A stretch of DNA of 64,000 nucleotides from Piezodorus guildinii (lineage: Eukaryota; Arthropoda; Insecta; Hemiptera; Pentatomidae): NCBI GenBank assembly GCA_023052935.1, contig CM041298.1, positions 21,754,871 to 21,818,870 on the forward strand, read 5' to 3'. The notes beneath the pieces are model-generated. The model was not told the origin of the DNA. It did no database searches and worked only from the letters and a program-made list of their open reading frames with translations. Positions 21,096 through 31,364 of the stretch are shown here, piece by piece. Position numbers and translations under genes: made by a program. Each line of letters begins with the position of its first letter. The first letter of the stretch is position 1.

Positions 21096-21725
21096 AATAA
21101 AAAAATTAAACGTCATCCTTCTCGACCCTACACTACAACATGGCATCAAAAGTTGAGACGTTGATTTTTGAAAGGTACAAAATGATTGAAATGTTGACAT
21201 TTTTGTATTCTCGTCATTTTATTTATTTATTTGACAAGTAATATACAAATGCCTTTATTGGTACATTGATGGCCATTGCGAAAAACCTCCTTCAGGATTC
21301 TTCTGAATTCGTGAGCGAAGAAACCTCCCATTGAAGGCACTCCTTGGCGTGGAAGATCTGCTAAAGAAGTAGGTCTCTCTACTCCAGAGGCGTTTCAGTC
21401 TCCTTTGTGGGTTTTGTGGTAGTTTATCACTCAGTAATGTTTGTACCAGTAGGTTTGGATGTCCAGCGAGTGAGTCGTGAAAATGTTTGTAATATTTTTT
21501 AATGATATCCGTTACGATTGGTATGTTGAGGTCTTTGTGGGGGACAGTGAGAAATGAAGCGGAGTGATTTTTGGTATGAGCCCCACACCTGAGTACCGTA
21601 CGTCCATATAGGTTTAAGTAACATGTTGTATATGATGATTTTGTTGCTTAGTGATAATTTTTTTTATGGTGAAGAAGTCGTCAAAGAATTGATAGTCGAT
21701 GATTCAGTATTTTTTTTTTAAGGTA

Positions 21726-22624
21726 TTGGGTTGATACAAAATTAATGCAGGTTTCCTCTATTGCAATATCTTAATTACAATTGTGTAAACAAAGCTAATC
21801 CTAACATTGACCATTATTATACCAAAACAAACCTTATCTAATACCCTCTCTTTCACCATGAATTTGTTTAGTAAAATCGTTTTGTTCAGTGTGTTCAAAG
21901 GTCTTGAATCGAAAATGTCAAAGTGCTATTTTCGTCAAATTTATTTTTACGAATTTAAATTAGGGCGCAGCGCTGCGCAAACGGCTCGTAATATTAATGA
22001 AGTGTGGGGTCAGGGGGCTATTAATGAGTGCACGGTGCAGCGTTGGTTCCAGAAGTTTCGCAGAGGAGATTTCGACCTCGAAGACAAGGAAGGTCGGGGC
22101 CGTCATCTTGCTCTGGACAACGACCAGCTGAGGTCAAAAGTGGAAGAAGACCCAACCAAAACCACACGAGAAATGGCGGCGGAACTCGAAACTCAAAAAT
22201 TGCAACGTCTTTGCCCAGCATTGATGAATCGGAAGGGGCCGATCCTGCTCCACGATAACGCCAGACCACACGTTGCACAACCAACGCTTCGACGACTGCA
22301 CGAGTTGGGCTACGAAGTTCTCCAACATCCGCCTTATTCACCTGACCTCTCTCCTACAGACTTCCACTTTTTCAGGCATCTGGACAACTTTTTGAGGGAG
22401 AAAAATTTTCAAAACCAGGACGACATTGAAAATTCTTTTCGTGATTTCATTGAGTCCAGGGATTCGGATTTTTTTTCTGGTGGAATAAGAAAGCTTGTTG
22501 AACGTTGGCAAAAGTGCATTGATTCAGATGGAAATTATTTTGATTAAATATATATGGTTAAAGTAAAGATATGGCGTATTTACAATACCTACTAAAAACC
22601 TGCATTAATTTTGCATCAACCCAA
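21726..22624 (+). mobile_element. Mariner family A, copy 1 (internally deleted, both TIRs)
   Basis: The terminal inverted repeats begin TTGGGTTGATACAAAATTAA at the left and are its complement at the right (one mismatch). The element is flanked by TA on both sides (21724-21725, 22625-22626). It is 899 bp, against about 1.3 kb for complete mariners. It is nearly identical in sequence and exactly equal in length to the copy at 62419-63317. It sits inside a Jockey-type LINE. Confidence 0.95.
21915..22547 (+). CDS. Mariner transposase, in-frame deletion derivative (210 aa)
   Basis: The start ATG at 21915 (MSKCYFRQIYFYEFKLGRSA) matches where mariner transposases begin; an in-frame TTG at 21807 is unlikely. 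Residues 1-90 are the paired helix-turn-helix DNA-binding region (AQTARNINE, TVQRWFQKFRRGDF, TTREMAAEL). Near residue 93 the protein jumps to KLQRLCPALMN, so about 130 residues, including the first catalytic Asp, are missing in frame. The second and third Asp remain: D114 in LLHDNARPH and D149 in SPDLSPTDF, with the 34-residue spacing of D,D34D enzymes. It cannot catalyse transposition but could still bind TIRs. Compared with the other copy it has Y5, E92, P101 and K107. Confidence 0.85.
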   Translation: MSKCYFRQIYFYEFKLGRSAAQTARNINEVWGQGAINECTVQRWFQKFRRGDFDLEDKEGRGRHLALDNDQLRSKVEEDPTKTTREMAAELETQKLQRLCPALMNRKGPILLHDNARPHVAQPTLRRLHELGYEVLQHPPYSPDLSPTDFHFFRHLDNFLREKNFQNQDDIENSFRDFIESRDSDFFSGGIRKLVERWQKCIDSDGNYFD

Positions 22625-23340
22625 TAGTTACGTCTATTACGATCTCCATGTTAGGCGTCTATCCATTGTGAGTCCTAAGTATTTTGTTGCTGTTTCTTTG
22701 GGTAACTGAGCATTAATAAAGTGTTAGTTGAGGACAATCAGAATGCCTAAGCGTGAATGTTACTTGACTTGATTTCTGTATGTTTATTTTAATACGCCAT
22801 TTATCAAGCCAATCTTGAAGTAAATTTAAGTGAGTTTGAACATTGTGTGAGGCTATGGTCGGATCAGTACTTGTTGAGAGTATCACGGTGTCGTCTGCGT
22901 ATGTTGCAAGTAATGTGTCGGGTGTTTGTAGTATGTCAGAAGTGTATTTAGTATACAGAACTGTACCCAAAATGCTGCCATGCGGAACTCCCGCACCAAC
23001 TCGACAGTAGTCGGAATGTTTGTCATGTTGCTTGACCACGAAAAACCTATCCTCAACGACCTAATTATTAAATAATATGTATGTGGTCAAATTGATTTGA
23101 TTTTACTGAGGAGGCCATCATGCCACACCTTATAGTCTATAGGACCCCAATAACACTTTCCTAAAGAAATGCTGGATAAAACTGACTAAAAAAGGATGCT
23201 ATATTACAATCATTTCGAGACAGGAAATGTCAGGTTTTCACAAGCCGATCGGATCGGGACAATGGAATTCACAAAACTTAAAAGAGGCCCTGGGAGGCCC
23301 CACTTCACCAGTTAAAGATTAAGTGTATTTAAATATTCTG

Positions 23341-23391
23341 AAAAACTATTTAAATTGACTTTAACAACGGAGGTAAGTGAAAGTTGTGTGA
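23341..23391 (-). mobile_element. Element A head-region scrap
   Basis: It matches the first ~50 bp after the head of the family ('acttacctccgttgttaaag' on minus). It is joined directly to the internal part of the next copy, suggesting a deletion or recombination between two copies. Confidence 0.5.
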
Positions 23392-23793
23392 TGCGCTTTA
23401 TACCATGCATTTTGCACCTTTTACGATTTTTTTCAAAAACGGCTCCAACGATGTTGATTAAACTTTATATATCTATGTAAAATTTGATGATCTTTAATAT
23501 CATGTAAGTTTCATTTTGATCAAAATAGTCTGACAGGGGCTTAAATGCCGATATTTATTATCTTCCTTTAAAGTACCTTTAATTTTGTAGATTCTATAAA
23601 AATAACCATATAATCTAGTTAGCATTGATAAATAACAGCTAAAGTTGCAAGATCAGCGAATTTGAAAAACAAAAAATCTCATTAAAAATTTTTTTTTTTT
23701 TTGTTGCAATTTTTTGTTTTTTAACATAGGAACAATGATATAAATGTATGATATACCGTTGGAAAGCTAAAGATTTTAGAAAAACTATTATCT

Positions 23794-23988
23794 GGAAGGA
23801 ATTAGTCCGGGTGGCGGTCACTCACTCAGTTTCCACTCGCCTACCAGACGCCCTGATAATGACCCACAATGGGGATCGAAACGTTGGCAAACAATAAAAT
23901 AGTTGAAACTATTCAGTTGTTTCATTTAATGACCGCCACCCGGACTAATTCCTTCCAATAATTCTCAACGGTCTACTAATTATATCCA
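23794..23988. mobile_element. Mini Penelope-like insertion PLE-2b (195 bp)
   Basis: The ends carry a 27-bp inverted repeat, GGAAGGAATTAGTCCGGGTG and on (23794-23820), and its complement at 23931-23957. Outside the right repeat lies a 31-bp tail (23958-23988) identical in kind to the 5' start of the element at 35696. The flanks show a 13-bp TSD with one mismatch (23780-23792, 23990-24002). The interior holds the ribozyme-like motif at 23853-23887. There is no coding capacity. It appears to be two pseudo-LTR ends in inverted order with almost nothing between. Confidence 0.8.
23853..23887 (+). ncRNA. Hammerhead-like motif of PLE-2b
   Basis: It reads CCTGATAATGACCC, a short loop, GGGGATCGAAACGTTGGC. 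Compared with the copy at 36727 the core has CUGAUAA for CUGAUGA and a disturbed helix II, so it is probably a decayed version. Confidence 0.45.
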
Positions 23989-24394
23989 CAAAAAATATTA
24001 TCATATACACAAGCTTGTAAAAGTTAATAAAGAGTGATGAAAAGCCGATAAACTAACTGATTATTTTAGATAATATATTTTTTAATAATACACATGTTTC
24101 TATTGAAATTCAGTGTAATGTATTTGTATCTCTTCTAAGTGTATTTGAAAATTCTTTAATCGATTTTAACAACGGCTGTAAGTGAAGTGTTTTGCCCGCA
24201 CCAGATTTTTTTTTTCATTTCATTTTATTTCAAATAAGTTAGTTTAATAATGTAGCTTTGAGAGATTTTCGCGCTCCATGTAAAATTTCCTGGAATGGAT
24301 ATAGTGCATTTTGTAAATAAGCGTCTCAATTGAAGACGTAGAACCTATATTAATTATGCTCAGCGAGTTTTATCTTTTCGATTTCTTCAATTCT

Positions 24395-24778
24395 TATCTT
24401 AATACGACGCGTAAGAGAGAGAAAAATAAAATATTATATAGAAAAAAAGAAAAAAAAACTGAGATGGGGAAAGATGGAGTAGGCGTGGGCCTAAGAGGGC
24501 GAAGACCTCACGGCGAGGTGTGCGAAGGTAGGCGCGGCCAAGGCCGAAGAGGCAGCGGCAAGGTCAAGCCGAGGCCCTACCTGGCCCCACTGCACCGTGA
24601 GCGGGATACCAGGCCCTAACGGTCCGTTGCTTCTTATCTCCCTCCTTCCTCGTAGTACTCTCCTCTCTCCCTTATAGTACGGGAGGGAGGAGCGTCATAG
24701 AAAAAACATTTTATTACCTAACTAATGAGTAATTATAATACTCCGGGAAATGTGTAGCTTTTTAGTTATACGAAAACC
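24395..24778 (+). repeat. Repeat family B, copy 1 (GC-rich body, shared 3' end)
   Basis: A GC-rich body (24475-24625, unlike its surroundings) leads into 'ggtccgttgcttcttat', then 'gaggagcgtcata', then an AT-rich end 'aactaatgagtaattataat'. The last ~150 bp recur at 26380-26528. An 87-codon frame over the GC-rich part (RGRRPHGEVCEGRRGQGRRG) is Arg/Gly-rich and may reflect composition only. The class is unknown. Confidence 0.5.
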
Positions 24779-24952
24779 ACAATAAAAAAAATCTAGTGCG
24801 GGCAACACACGACTTGCACTTACAGCCGTTGTTAAAATCGATTAAAGAATTTTCAAATACACTTAGAAAAGATACAAAATAAATTACATTGAATTTCAAT
24901 AGAAACATGTGTTTTATTAAAAAAAATATTATATTATTATCTAAAATAATCA

Positions 24953-25859
24953 ATCCATGACTGTTTGTGGTATTTTGTAAACTAAAATATAATAATAATA
25001 ATAAAAACCGGTAAGGAAATAGGGCTCGAAATAAATACCGATACGACGAAATATATGACCAGTAGCAGAAACGGTGGCGATCTTGGTAATATTGATATAT
25101 CAGGGCATACTTTTAAACACGTAGAGAAATTCAAGTATTTAGGCTCAATGATATCAAGAAAAAATGAAATCCAGGAAGAAATAAAGTCCCGGTTAAAGGT
25201 GGAAAATGCGTGTTATTATTCAGTTGCTAAGTTACTTAGCTCACGGCTTCTATCTAAAAACTTAAAGGTTAGAATTTATAAAACTATTATTTTTCCAACG
25301 GTTTTGTTTATTTGTTTATTTATTTAACGTCACTTTATGCTACTATGGCTAATCGGACGATGCTACAGTGGGAGTCCTAAATTTTGCCTATCCAGGTTTT
25401 ATTAGGATAGGGATCTTTAACGAGTACCTGACATCGCACAGGCTTTTTCCAACGGTTCTTTACGTATGTGAAACGTGGCAGCTTACTTTAAAGGATGAAC
25501 AACGGCTTAAGGTTTTCGAAAATAAGGTACTGCGTAAAATAGAGAGATGAGGGCACTGGGGAGTTTAAAAGGTTGCACAACGCGGAATTTGTATCCTGTC
25601 AACAGAATTGAGTTGAAATCATCGCGGAGACTCAAATGGGCGAGTAAAGTTGTTGGGATCGGTGAGGAACGGATTCCGAGAAAATTGGTATTCGCTGATC
25701 CGACTGGTAGGCGTCCGAAAGGTAGGCCGAAGCGTCGATGGGAGGATTGCGTTAAGGCTGATCTTGGGGGCTTGGGCTTGAACGGTGAACATTGGATGAG
25801 TCTGTGTAGACAGAATTTGGTGGTATCGTCATAGAACCTTCGGGTTCGCTAAGCCTATT
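24953..25859 (+). pseudogene. RTE-type LINE copy RTE3, itself interrupted by SINE-I
   Basis: 5'-truncated. It decodes to GKEIGLEINTDTTKYMTSSR-like sequence, then HTFKHVEKFKYLGSMISRKN, RLLSKNLKVRIYKTIIFPTV, [SINE], LYVCETWQLTLKDEQRLKVF, LYPVNRIELKSSRRLKWASK, FADPTGRRPKGRPKRRW and GEHWMSLCRQNLVVSS with a stop at 25832. The 3' end is 'ttcgggttcgctaagcctatt' plus short tta repeats. A perfect 20-bp TSD flanks it. Besides the SINE it has a local deletion around 25550. Confidence 0.85.
25304..25443 (-). repeat. SINE-I insertion (5'-truncated) inside RTE3
   Basis: It contains only the tail half of SINE-I (tRNA head missing), in minus orientation. The perfect 14-bp TSD tttttccaacggtt lies at 25290-25303 and 25444-25457 and interrupts the RTE coding sequence. 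This is a third nesting level: element A, RTE3, then SINE-I. Confidence 0.85.
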
Positions 25860-26379
25860 ATTATTATCTAAAATAATCAGTTAGTTTTATCGGATTTTTA
25901 TCACTCTTTATTAACTTTTAGAAGCTTGTGTATATGATAATATTTTTTCTAAAATCTCTAGCTTTCCAACGGTATATCTTATGTTTAAAAACAAAAAATT
26001 GCATAAAAAATATTTTTCAAATTCGCTCAACTTGCAACTTTAGCTGTTATTTATCAATGCTAACAAGATTGTATGGTTATTTTTATAGAATCTACAAAAT
26101 TAAAGGTACTTTAAAGTAAGATATTTTAAAATATCGGCATTTAAGCCCCTGTCAGACTATTTTGATCAAAATGAAACTTACATGATATTAAAGATCATCA
26201 AATTTCACATCGATATATAAAGTTTAATCAACATCGTTGGAGCCGTTTTGGAAAAAATCGTAAAAAGGTGCAAAATGCATGGTATAAAGTGGCTCTTCTG
26301 GTTAGCTGATTTTAATGAAAAAGTTTCTGTAACATCTCGGGCGTATAGTTGTCTTAAATATGAAATTTTAGTTTCAAAA

Positions 26380-26528
26380 TCGGTCCGTCGGTCCTTATTA
26401 TCCTCTCTCCCCCAGCGAGGAGCGTCATAAAAACAAAAAAACAAAAACAAAAAAATTGTATTCCTTAACTAATGAGTACTTGTAATAATCCAGGAAATAT
26501 ATAGCTTTTTAGTGATACGGAAACCACT
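26380..26528 (+). repeat. Repeat family B, copy 2 (3' end only)
   Basis: It starts around 'tcggtccgtcggtccttatt' and shares 'gaggagcgtcata' and 'aactaatgagtacttgtaat..agctttttagt' with 24620-24778. It directly follows the truncated element A copy. Confidence 0.55.
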
Positions 26529-26529
26529 A

Positions 26530-27985
26530 AAAAAAAAATCGTAGGTAGAAATAAACGGAAGTCAGTCGTTTTATTTTTAATATTTCCATTGTAAAGGCAA
26601 TTTAATCGCTTGGAGTATTGTTTAGAGTACTTAGAATTTTCCTGGTCTTTTTCAAGAAAACTAAAAAAAATCAGAACCATTGAGTTTCTTTTCAAGTATC
26701 TGGCTAATTCTTAGGGACGTTTTGTTTGTTATAAACAATATAAATTAGCCATGGAGACAAGATTTTTCTTGGAATTTCCTTGGTAGTAATAAAAATTAGA
26801 GTTTCTAATAATAATAGGGCAAAGAACTCAATTACAACAAATGTCCACTAACATAACACTAAGAACATTGACTTTTAAAAGTCAGTCAGAAGAAAACTTC
26901 ATTTTCTGTAATATTATATATTCCTATTTTTTTTTTTTACCAGCTGCTTTTCTGAGGCAGCGGTACCATCAAACCACTATTAATTAATATATTTAATGTA
27001 TTTAAAGACTATACTTTTGGAACCATTAGAGTTATTTTCCAAAGGCGCCGTTTTTGCCAATATTAATAGGTGGAATGCAGAGGAAGATTGAATTAAAAAG
27101 GTTTCAATAAGAGTAATTATTATTAAACAAAACAAATACACATATTTAAAACATCAGCTCTATTTGTATAATGTCTAGAACTAACGTTGAGAATAATGAG
27201 GGACTCGTTATTACTAGCTTTAAAATACAATATTACAAAAAGTTAACTTATTACACTTTAGTCGGCTAGCGAAGATGGAATTTTTCTCAGGCGTCCCCCA
27301 ACATCCACGTTTCGCCCTCAGATCTTTGACCGCCTCCGTGGAAGATATTCCACTTTTCTGGAATACGATTGCCCTCTCCTTGAGGACGGAATACCCTCGT
27401 TACTTCTCTCCCCTCTTACATTAAAAAAAAATACTATTTTTTTGGAAACTGCCGATCTTGGTCATGACGAAGGGGAACGAAGCTAACATAGGAAGAATCC
27501 GAAGTCGGCGGATAAAACTCTTATCGGCTAACAGCTAGGGTCTAGAAAATTCCTGGAGTAACGCAGGTAGAGGCCAGACCGATGGAAAAACCTAGGAAAC
27601 CTTTTGAACTTTTGTAAAGGTTTCTTAAAAGGCTTATTAACTTTTGAACAAAGGCTTATTAATATTTACTTGATTAAGATTAAAATTATCTAATAATGAA
27701 CTTATTCCCCTCAGTATTCACAAAACATAATAATATATTTTATTTAATGAAACTTTATTAAATTATTATCTTGATAAAGTTTAGTTTTATTAATTTAGAT
27801 TATTTTACTATTGCTTATTTTCTCATGAAATGATATATGCAATATTAAGCTGTCATATTACTGCCATTGGTTGTTAATTGATTATAATAATTAATTATTA
27901 AGAATTTTACATGGTTGAACTTTCATTTGAGTTGAGCTTTCTCAACAGCAATATCCTTAAGCTTCGATTCAAAATAATGATTTAT
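26530..27985. other. Non-coding stretch with GC-richer island at about 27250-27600
   Basis: Mostly AT-rich without assignable repeats. The 27250-27600 island has long runs without the local AT bias but no frame or motif that I can name, and no second copy in the window. Confidence 0.35.
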
Positions 27986-28107
27986 TCTTGCACTTATCAA
28001 ACTGTATATATATTTCATTTCTTTATTTTCGGAAGATTTATATTTTTAAGATATTACTTTCCCTTAACTTACATACGAAGCATATAATAAGGAAAAATTT
28101 TGAAACC

Positions 28108-28110
<3 letters not shown>

Positions 28111-28155
<45 letters not shown>
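28111..28155. repeat. Poly(T) run of about 45
   Basis: An almost pure T-run. It may be the tail of a minus-strand retroposon whose body would lie to the right, but the sequence there is a plus-strand Jockey copy, so its origin is unclear. Confidence 0.7.
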
Positions 28156-28157
<2 letters not shown>

Positions 28158-28184
28158 TTCAAGCACAGATCCTTCAATTCACTT

Positions 28185-28967
28185 TAAAACCAAGTTTAAA
28201 AAAAAAATATATCAGCCATTGAAGAATGGTGTCAAAACTGGAGAATCAAAATAAATCCCATCAAATCACCTTCACTCTACGTCGTAAGCCTATGACTTCC
28301 TGCCCCACCGTATCCTTTAGCAATATCCTACTTACTCCTGTTGAACAGATTCGGTACTTAGGACTCCACCTCGACAAACGCCTAACATGGAATCCTCATA
28401 CTAGACTGAAACGACAGGAAACTGCTCGTAGATACAGATTACTACAACACTTACTTGACAAACGCTCAAAACTTCCTACTTACTACAAAAAACTCATTTA
28501 TATCACAATTATCAGGTCTATTTGGACCTATGGCATTGAGCTATGGGGGTCTACTAAACCATCGAATTCCTCTCGCATCCAATCCTTGCAGTCCAAAATC
28601 CTTCGTAAAATCCTCAATGCTCCTTATTTTGTTACTAATAAAATCATCCATAAAGACCTAAATATCCCATTAGTTGAAGACTTGGCCCGTTACAGATATA
28701 CCTCTTTTCATTCCAAACTCCCTGCCCACTCACTCAAACCCGCTTATCCGTGACCTCTCCTCCATATCTATTCCCGACAACCCACCGAGGCGCCTTAAAA
28801 GAAGATGGCCAAGAGACCTTCTAACATAAGACATTGGAGTGCTACGAATGGGTAGTTTCTTCTCAGGACTACCATGTGTACTAATCATATATAAAGCCTA
28901 TTTACTTGTTGTATTTATTTAATACAGTTGTAAATTTCTTTAAATAAATAAATAAAAAAAAAAAAAA
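28185..28967 (+). pseudogene. Jockey-type LINE copy J3
   Basis: One of the best-preserved Jockey 3' regions here. A 175-codon frame (28226-28753) has SHQITFTLRRKPMTSCPTVS, IRYLGLHLDKRLTWNPHTRL, SIWTYGIELWGSTKPSNSSR, QSKILRKILNAPYFVTNK and DLNIPLVEDLARYRYTSFHS. A shifted frame then carries NPPRRLKRRWPRDLL (28775-28825). The 3' UTR ends 'acagttgtaaatttctttaaa' and an A-run at 28952-28968. It is 5'-truncated; no clear TSD. Confidence 0.8.
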
Positions 28968-28973
28968 AAATTT

Positions 28974-29092
28974 TAGCATCTTTTAGCTAGAAAAACTACA
29001 TTTTATAACTACGAGCATCTTTTAGCTAGAAGAAAACTAAATTGTTTATAAGTACAAGCATCTTTAGGCTATAAAAACTGAATTTTTTAAGT
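28974..29092. repeat. Minisatellite, three units of about 40 bp
   Basis: Three imperfect units, each starting 'agcatctttt(a)gctag' or 'agcatctttaggctat' and ending in a 'taagtaca'-like segment, lie immediately after the J3 poly(A). Confidence 0.75.
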
Positions 29093-29502
29093 ACAATTTT
29101 AAAGTCAGATAATTTTAAATAAGTTTAAGGAAGACAATGCTGACAGCTTATAATTACATAATTATTTACAGAAAAAAAAAATTGCTCTACCAGTTTCTAA
29201 TCTTGGAATACGAGGATTACAACTGTAAAGTATTCTTAATATAATACGAAATTAACACGAAGTACCTGAAGTTTTATTGCTTTTTGCCAAATATTGGGAT
29301 AATTCTCAGGTGTCATACATTTGACTTTTATGAAAAACTAAAAGTGGCTAAATACAAAAAATATTTAAAAAATAATATTAATTATATAGTGATAGTATTC
29401 ACAATGTTTTAATAATTATTTACATCTTATTTTTTCGTAAAACATTTTATCTTTAAATAAGACAATAATTTATGTTTAATGTGAAAAAAATCTTAACCCT
29501 AG

Positions 29503-29645
29503 GGTCACCTGTGGTGTAATAGCTAACATAACAGCTTTCTAAACCTTATCCTAATTAAACCTAGGTAGGCAAAATTTTGAAAATCCACTCTACCATAGTT
29601 TGATTATGTACAATAACATAAAAGTGATGTTAAATGAACGGAAAA
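29503..29645 (+). repeat. SINE-I copy, plus orientation
   Basis: It begins 'gggtcacctgtggtgtaata' (tRNA-like head), has an internal deletion that removes the B-box region, then continues 'aattaaacctaggtaggcaaaa' and ends 'aaagtgatgttaaatgaacg', the SINE-I 3' end. Confidence 0.7.
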
Positions 29646-29910
29646 TAGTATTTTTTACAAATTACAATTTTTCAAATACAATTACAATTTTTCAAATACA
29701 ATTTTTACAAATACAATTTTTCATAGTATTTTTTTACAGCATTATAATGTTAATTAGGTAATTTATAATTGAAATTTCATTATTGTATAATCGTTATTTT
29801 TTATATTAGCTTATTAAGAATGCATCTCGTAACATATTAATTGTCGCTTTTAATCTGTGTTAATTTTCTCATGTTTATACAATATATTGTAGTATGTATT
29901 TTACGTTGTT

Positions 29911-30925
29911 GTTTGTTCATTTATTTAACATAACTTAAAGCCATTGTTTCTAATCAGATATTGAACCAGTGAGAATCCAAACTTTGGCATATCCAGGTTT
30001 AATTAGGATATCGATCATTAACGAACACCTGACAGAGCAGCAACAGAAGCACATTCACTAGAAGAAATAACGCCCTCTTTTATTTCATCATCTAAGCTGT
30101 TTCAGCCAATAATCGCTAAGATCATAGACGAACGGCAACAGTCTTGGACTGCTCTTGAAAACAACAAATTGAAAAATGTCAAACCGACCATCAGCTGCTG
30201 GGTCTCATCATCAAGAAAGTGCAGGCGTGAGGAGATAGTTAGCGCCCGCCTGAGGATAGGACACTGCCTTCTCACTCATGAGCACCTCATGGCACGAAGG
30301 GATCCACCTCAATGTCAACTGTGTAAAGTGACTCTCACAGTAAGTCATATTTTTGAAGAGTGTCCTCGTTACAGTAGGGAATTTGTGAAATGTAGCGTAC
30401 CACGTAAAGACTCGGAGGCATTGAGCGATAGTGATCGGGCCATCGACAGTGTCATTCAATTAGTAAAGAACATTCATTTATATCACCTCATTTAACACAT
30501 TCAGGCTATTTTACTCACAATTTTTATTTATTTTATTATTATTATTTCTTTGCTAATCATCCTGTTTGCAGTTCCGATTAAATCATAATGTTTATTGATC
30601 CTATTGTTCTGTTTTATTCTTATTGATTTCGTCTTTTTTATTTTTTTTTTCTCCCTTATCATAGGTATGTTAATCGTCTTCTGAAGATGTTTTGGGCAAT
30701 AAGAACCACTCGCAGTTTTTTGCCCTTAAATCCAAAACAACAACGAACACCTGACATTGCAAAGGCTTTGGACCACAATTTTACTACTCTTCCGAAGGAC
30801 GGCATATAAGAATGTTTTTAACACCATTTCAAAAATCCTAGAACCATCTGTCGGGTTTGAGCCAACGACCTAGAGCATAGATAGCTATTATGCTAGTACA
30901 ACACCAAAGGCGACCGCATTATTAT
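29911..30925 (-). repeat. SINE-I copy split by a LINE fragment
   Basis: The tail half is at 29911-30034 and the head half at 30757-30925, both in minus orientation. They include the 'gaacacctgaca' joint and the B-box region near 30855. The 15-bp joint is duplicated around the LINE insertion. Confidence 0.8.
30035..30741 (+). pseudogene. I/R1-like LINE 3' fragment inserted in SINE-I
   Basis: A 108-codon frame (30169-30495) carries the LINE C-terminal pattern VSARLRIGHCLLTHEHLMAR and the CCHC-like CQLCKVTLTVSHIFEECPRY. It is followed by a 3' UTR ending 'tttgcccttaaatccaaaac' with no poly(A). The 15-bp TSD aacgaacacctgaca (30020-30034 and 30742-30756) is perfect. It is 5'-truncated, and the clade is not certain. 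Confidence 0.8.
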
Positions 30926-31364
30926 ATATTATATAAAAGTGTCATTCTTTTTATTTAAACACGCGCATGTCAAGCACTTCCGCGTTAAATTTAAAATAAT
31001 TATCTTTCTGGAGATCGAATTCCTATCTTCATTAACGTAATCAATTTACAAAGAACAAGTGTGTTTGTTTAAAATAAAGGATAAACAAAACAAACAAATA
31101 AAAATTTCAGTTATACGTCAGTATGTATTTCAAGTGGAATTTAAAAATATTAAAACAGAATTAATCCATATGAAGTTTTAGTGAAGATTAAGTCATTTTC
31201 TCTTCACGTGACTGCTAACAGATCAAGAATAAATCCAATATATTAATGAATTGTATTTTTATAATACAGAAGAAGTTTTAAGTGATGTAAGTATTAACTT
31301 GAATAATTATACATTTATTTTTAAATAAATGTTTTATAAACTTCCATTTTTTTTACTTCACTTT

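Larger units (their letters stand above)
21200..23140 (-). pseudogene. Jockey-type LINE (RT core to 3' end), split by mariner A copy 1
   Basis: Right of the mariner, the minus strand has VWHDGLLSKIKSI (23130), then the open frame 23039-22713 with GAGVPHGSILGTVLY, LLATYADDTVILSTSTDP (intact YADD) and DWLDKWRIKIN..VTFTLRH, continuing to KYLGLTMDRRLTW at 22640. Left of the mariner it resumes at 21720 and runs through the thumb region (TYMDVRYSGVGLIPK) to FRRILKEVFRNGHQCTNKG (21250) and a T-rich 3' end. The halves meet at the duplicated TA, so the mariner inserted inside an existing LINE. Confidence 0.8.
23392..24205 (-). mobile_element. Element A copy carrying a mini-PLE insertion
   Basis: On the minus strand the head is TCTGGTGCGGGCAAAACACT, with the core reaching the 'ggtgcaaaatgcatggtata' block at 23400, where it is truncated. 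Positions 23794-23988 are an insertion that splits the 'tagaaaaaatattatca' segment, with an imperfect 13-bp duplication. Confidence 0.8.
24792..26378 (+). mobile_element. Element A copy split by an RTE insertion
   Basis: The head TCTAGTGCGGGCAACACACG is at 24792 and the element runs to 24952. It resumes at 25860 and continues through the core to about 26378, where it is truncated in family B sequence. The split repeats a 20-bp segment (24933-24952, 25860-25879), the TSD of the RTE. The 3' terminus is missing. Confidence 0.85.

Noticed and set aside
22021..22341. Antisense and alternative frames within the mariner copies (also 22028-22258, 62714-63034, 62721-62951)
   Set aside because: They are shadows of the GC-richer transposase coding sequence. 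The real frame is identified by its homology and catalytic residues.
21807..22547. Mariner ORF as a domesticated host gene (SETMAR-like)
   Set aside because: The ORF lies between intact TIRs and TA duplications, is present twice in the window and lacks a host fusion partner. It is a deletion derivative, not a domesticated gene.
24356..24619. Arg/Gly-rich 87-codon frame as a gene
   Set aside because: The frame combines an AT-rich random part with a GC-rich repeat body; low complexity and its location in repeat family B argue against a gene.
27250..27600. LTR of a Gypsy/BEL/Copia element
   Set aside because: I could not find TG..CA ends, a second copy, a primer-binding site or any gag/pol frame nearby, so I left it unassigned.
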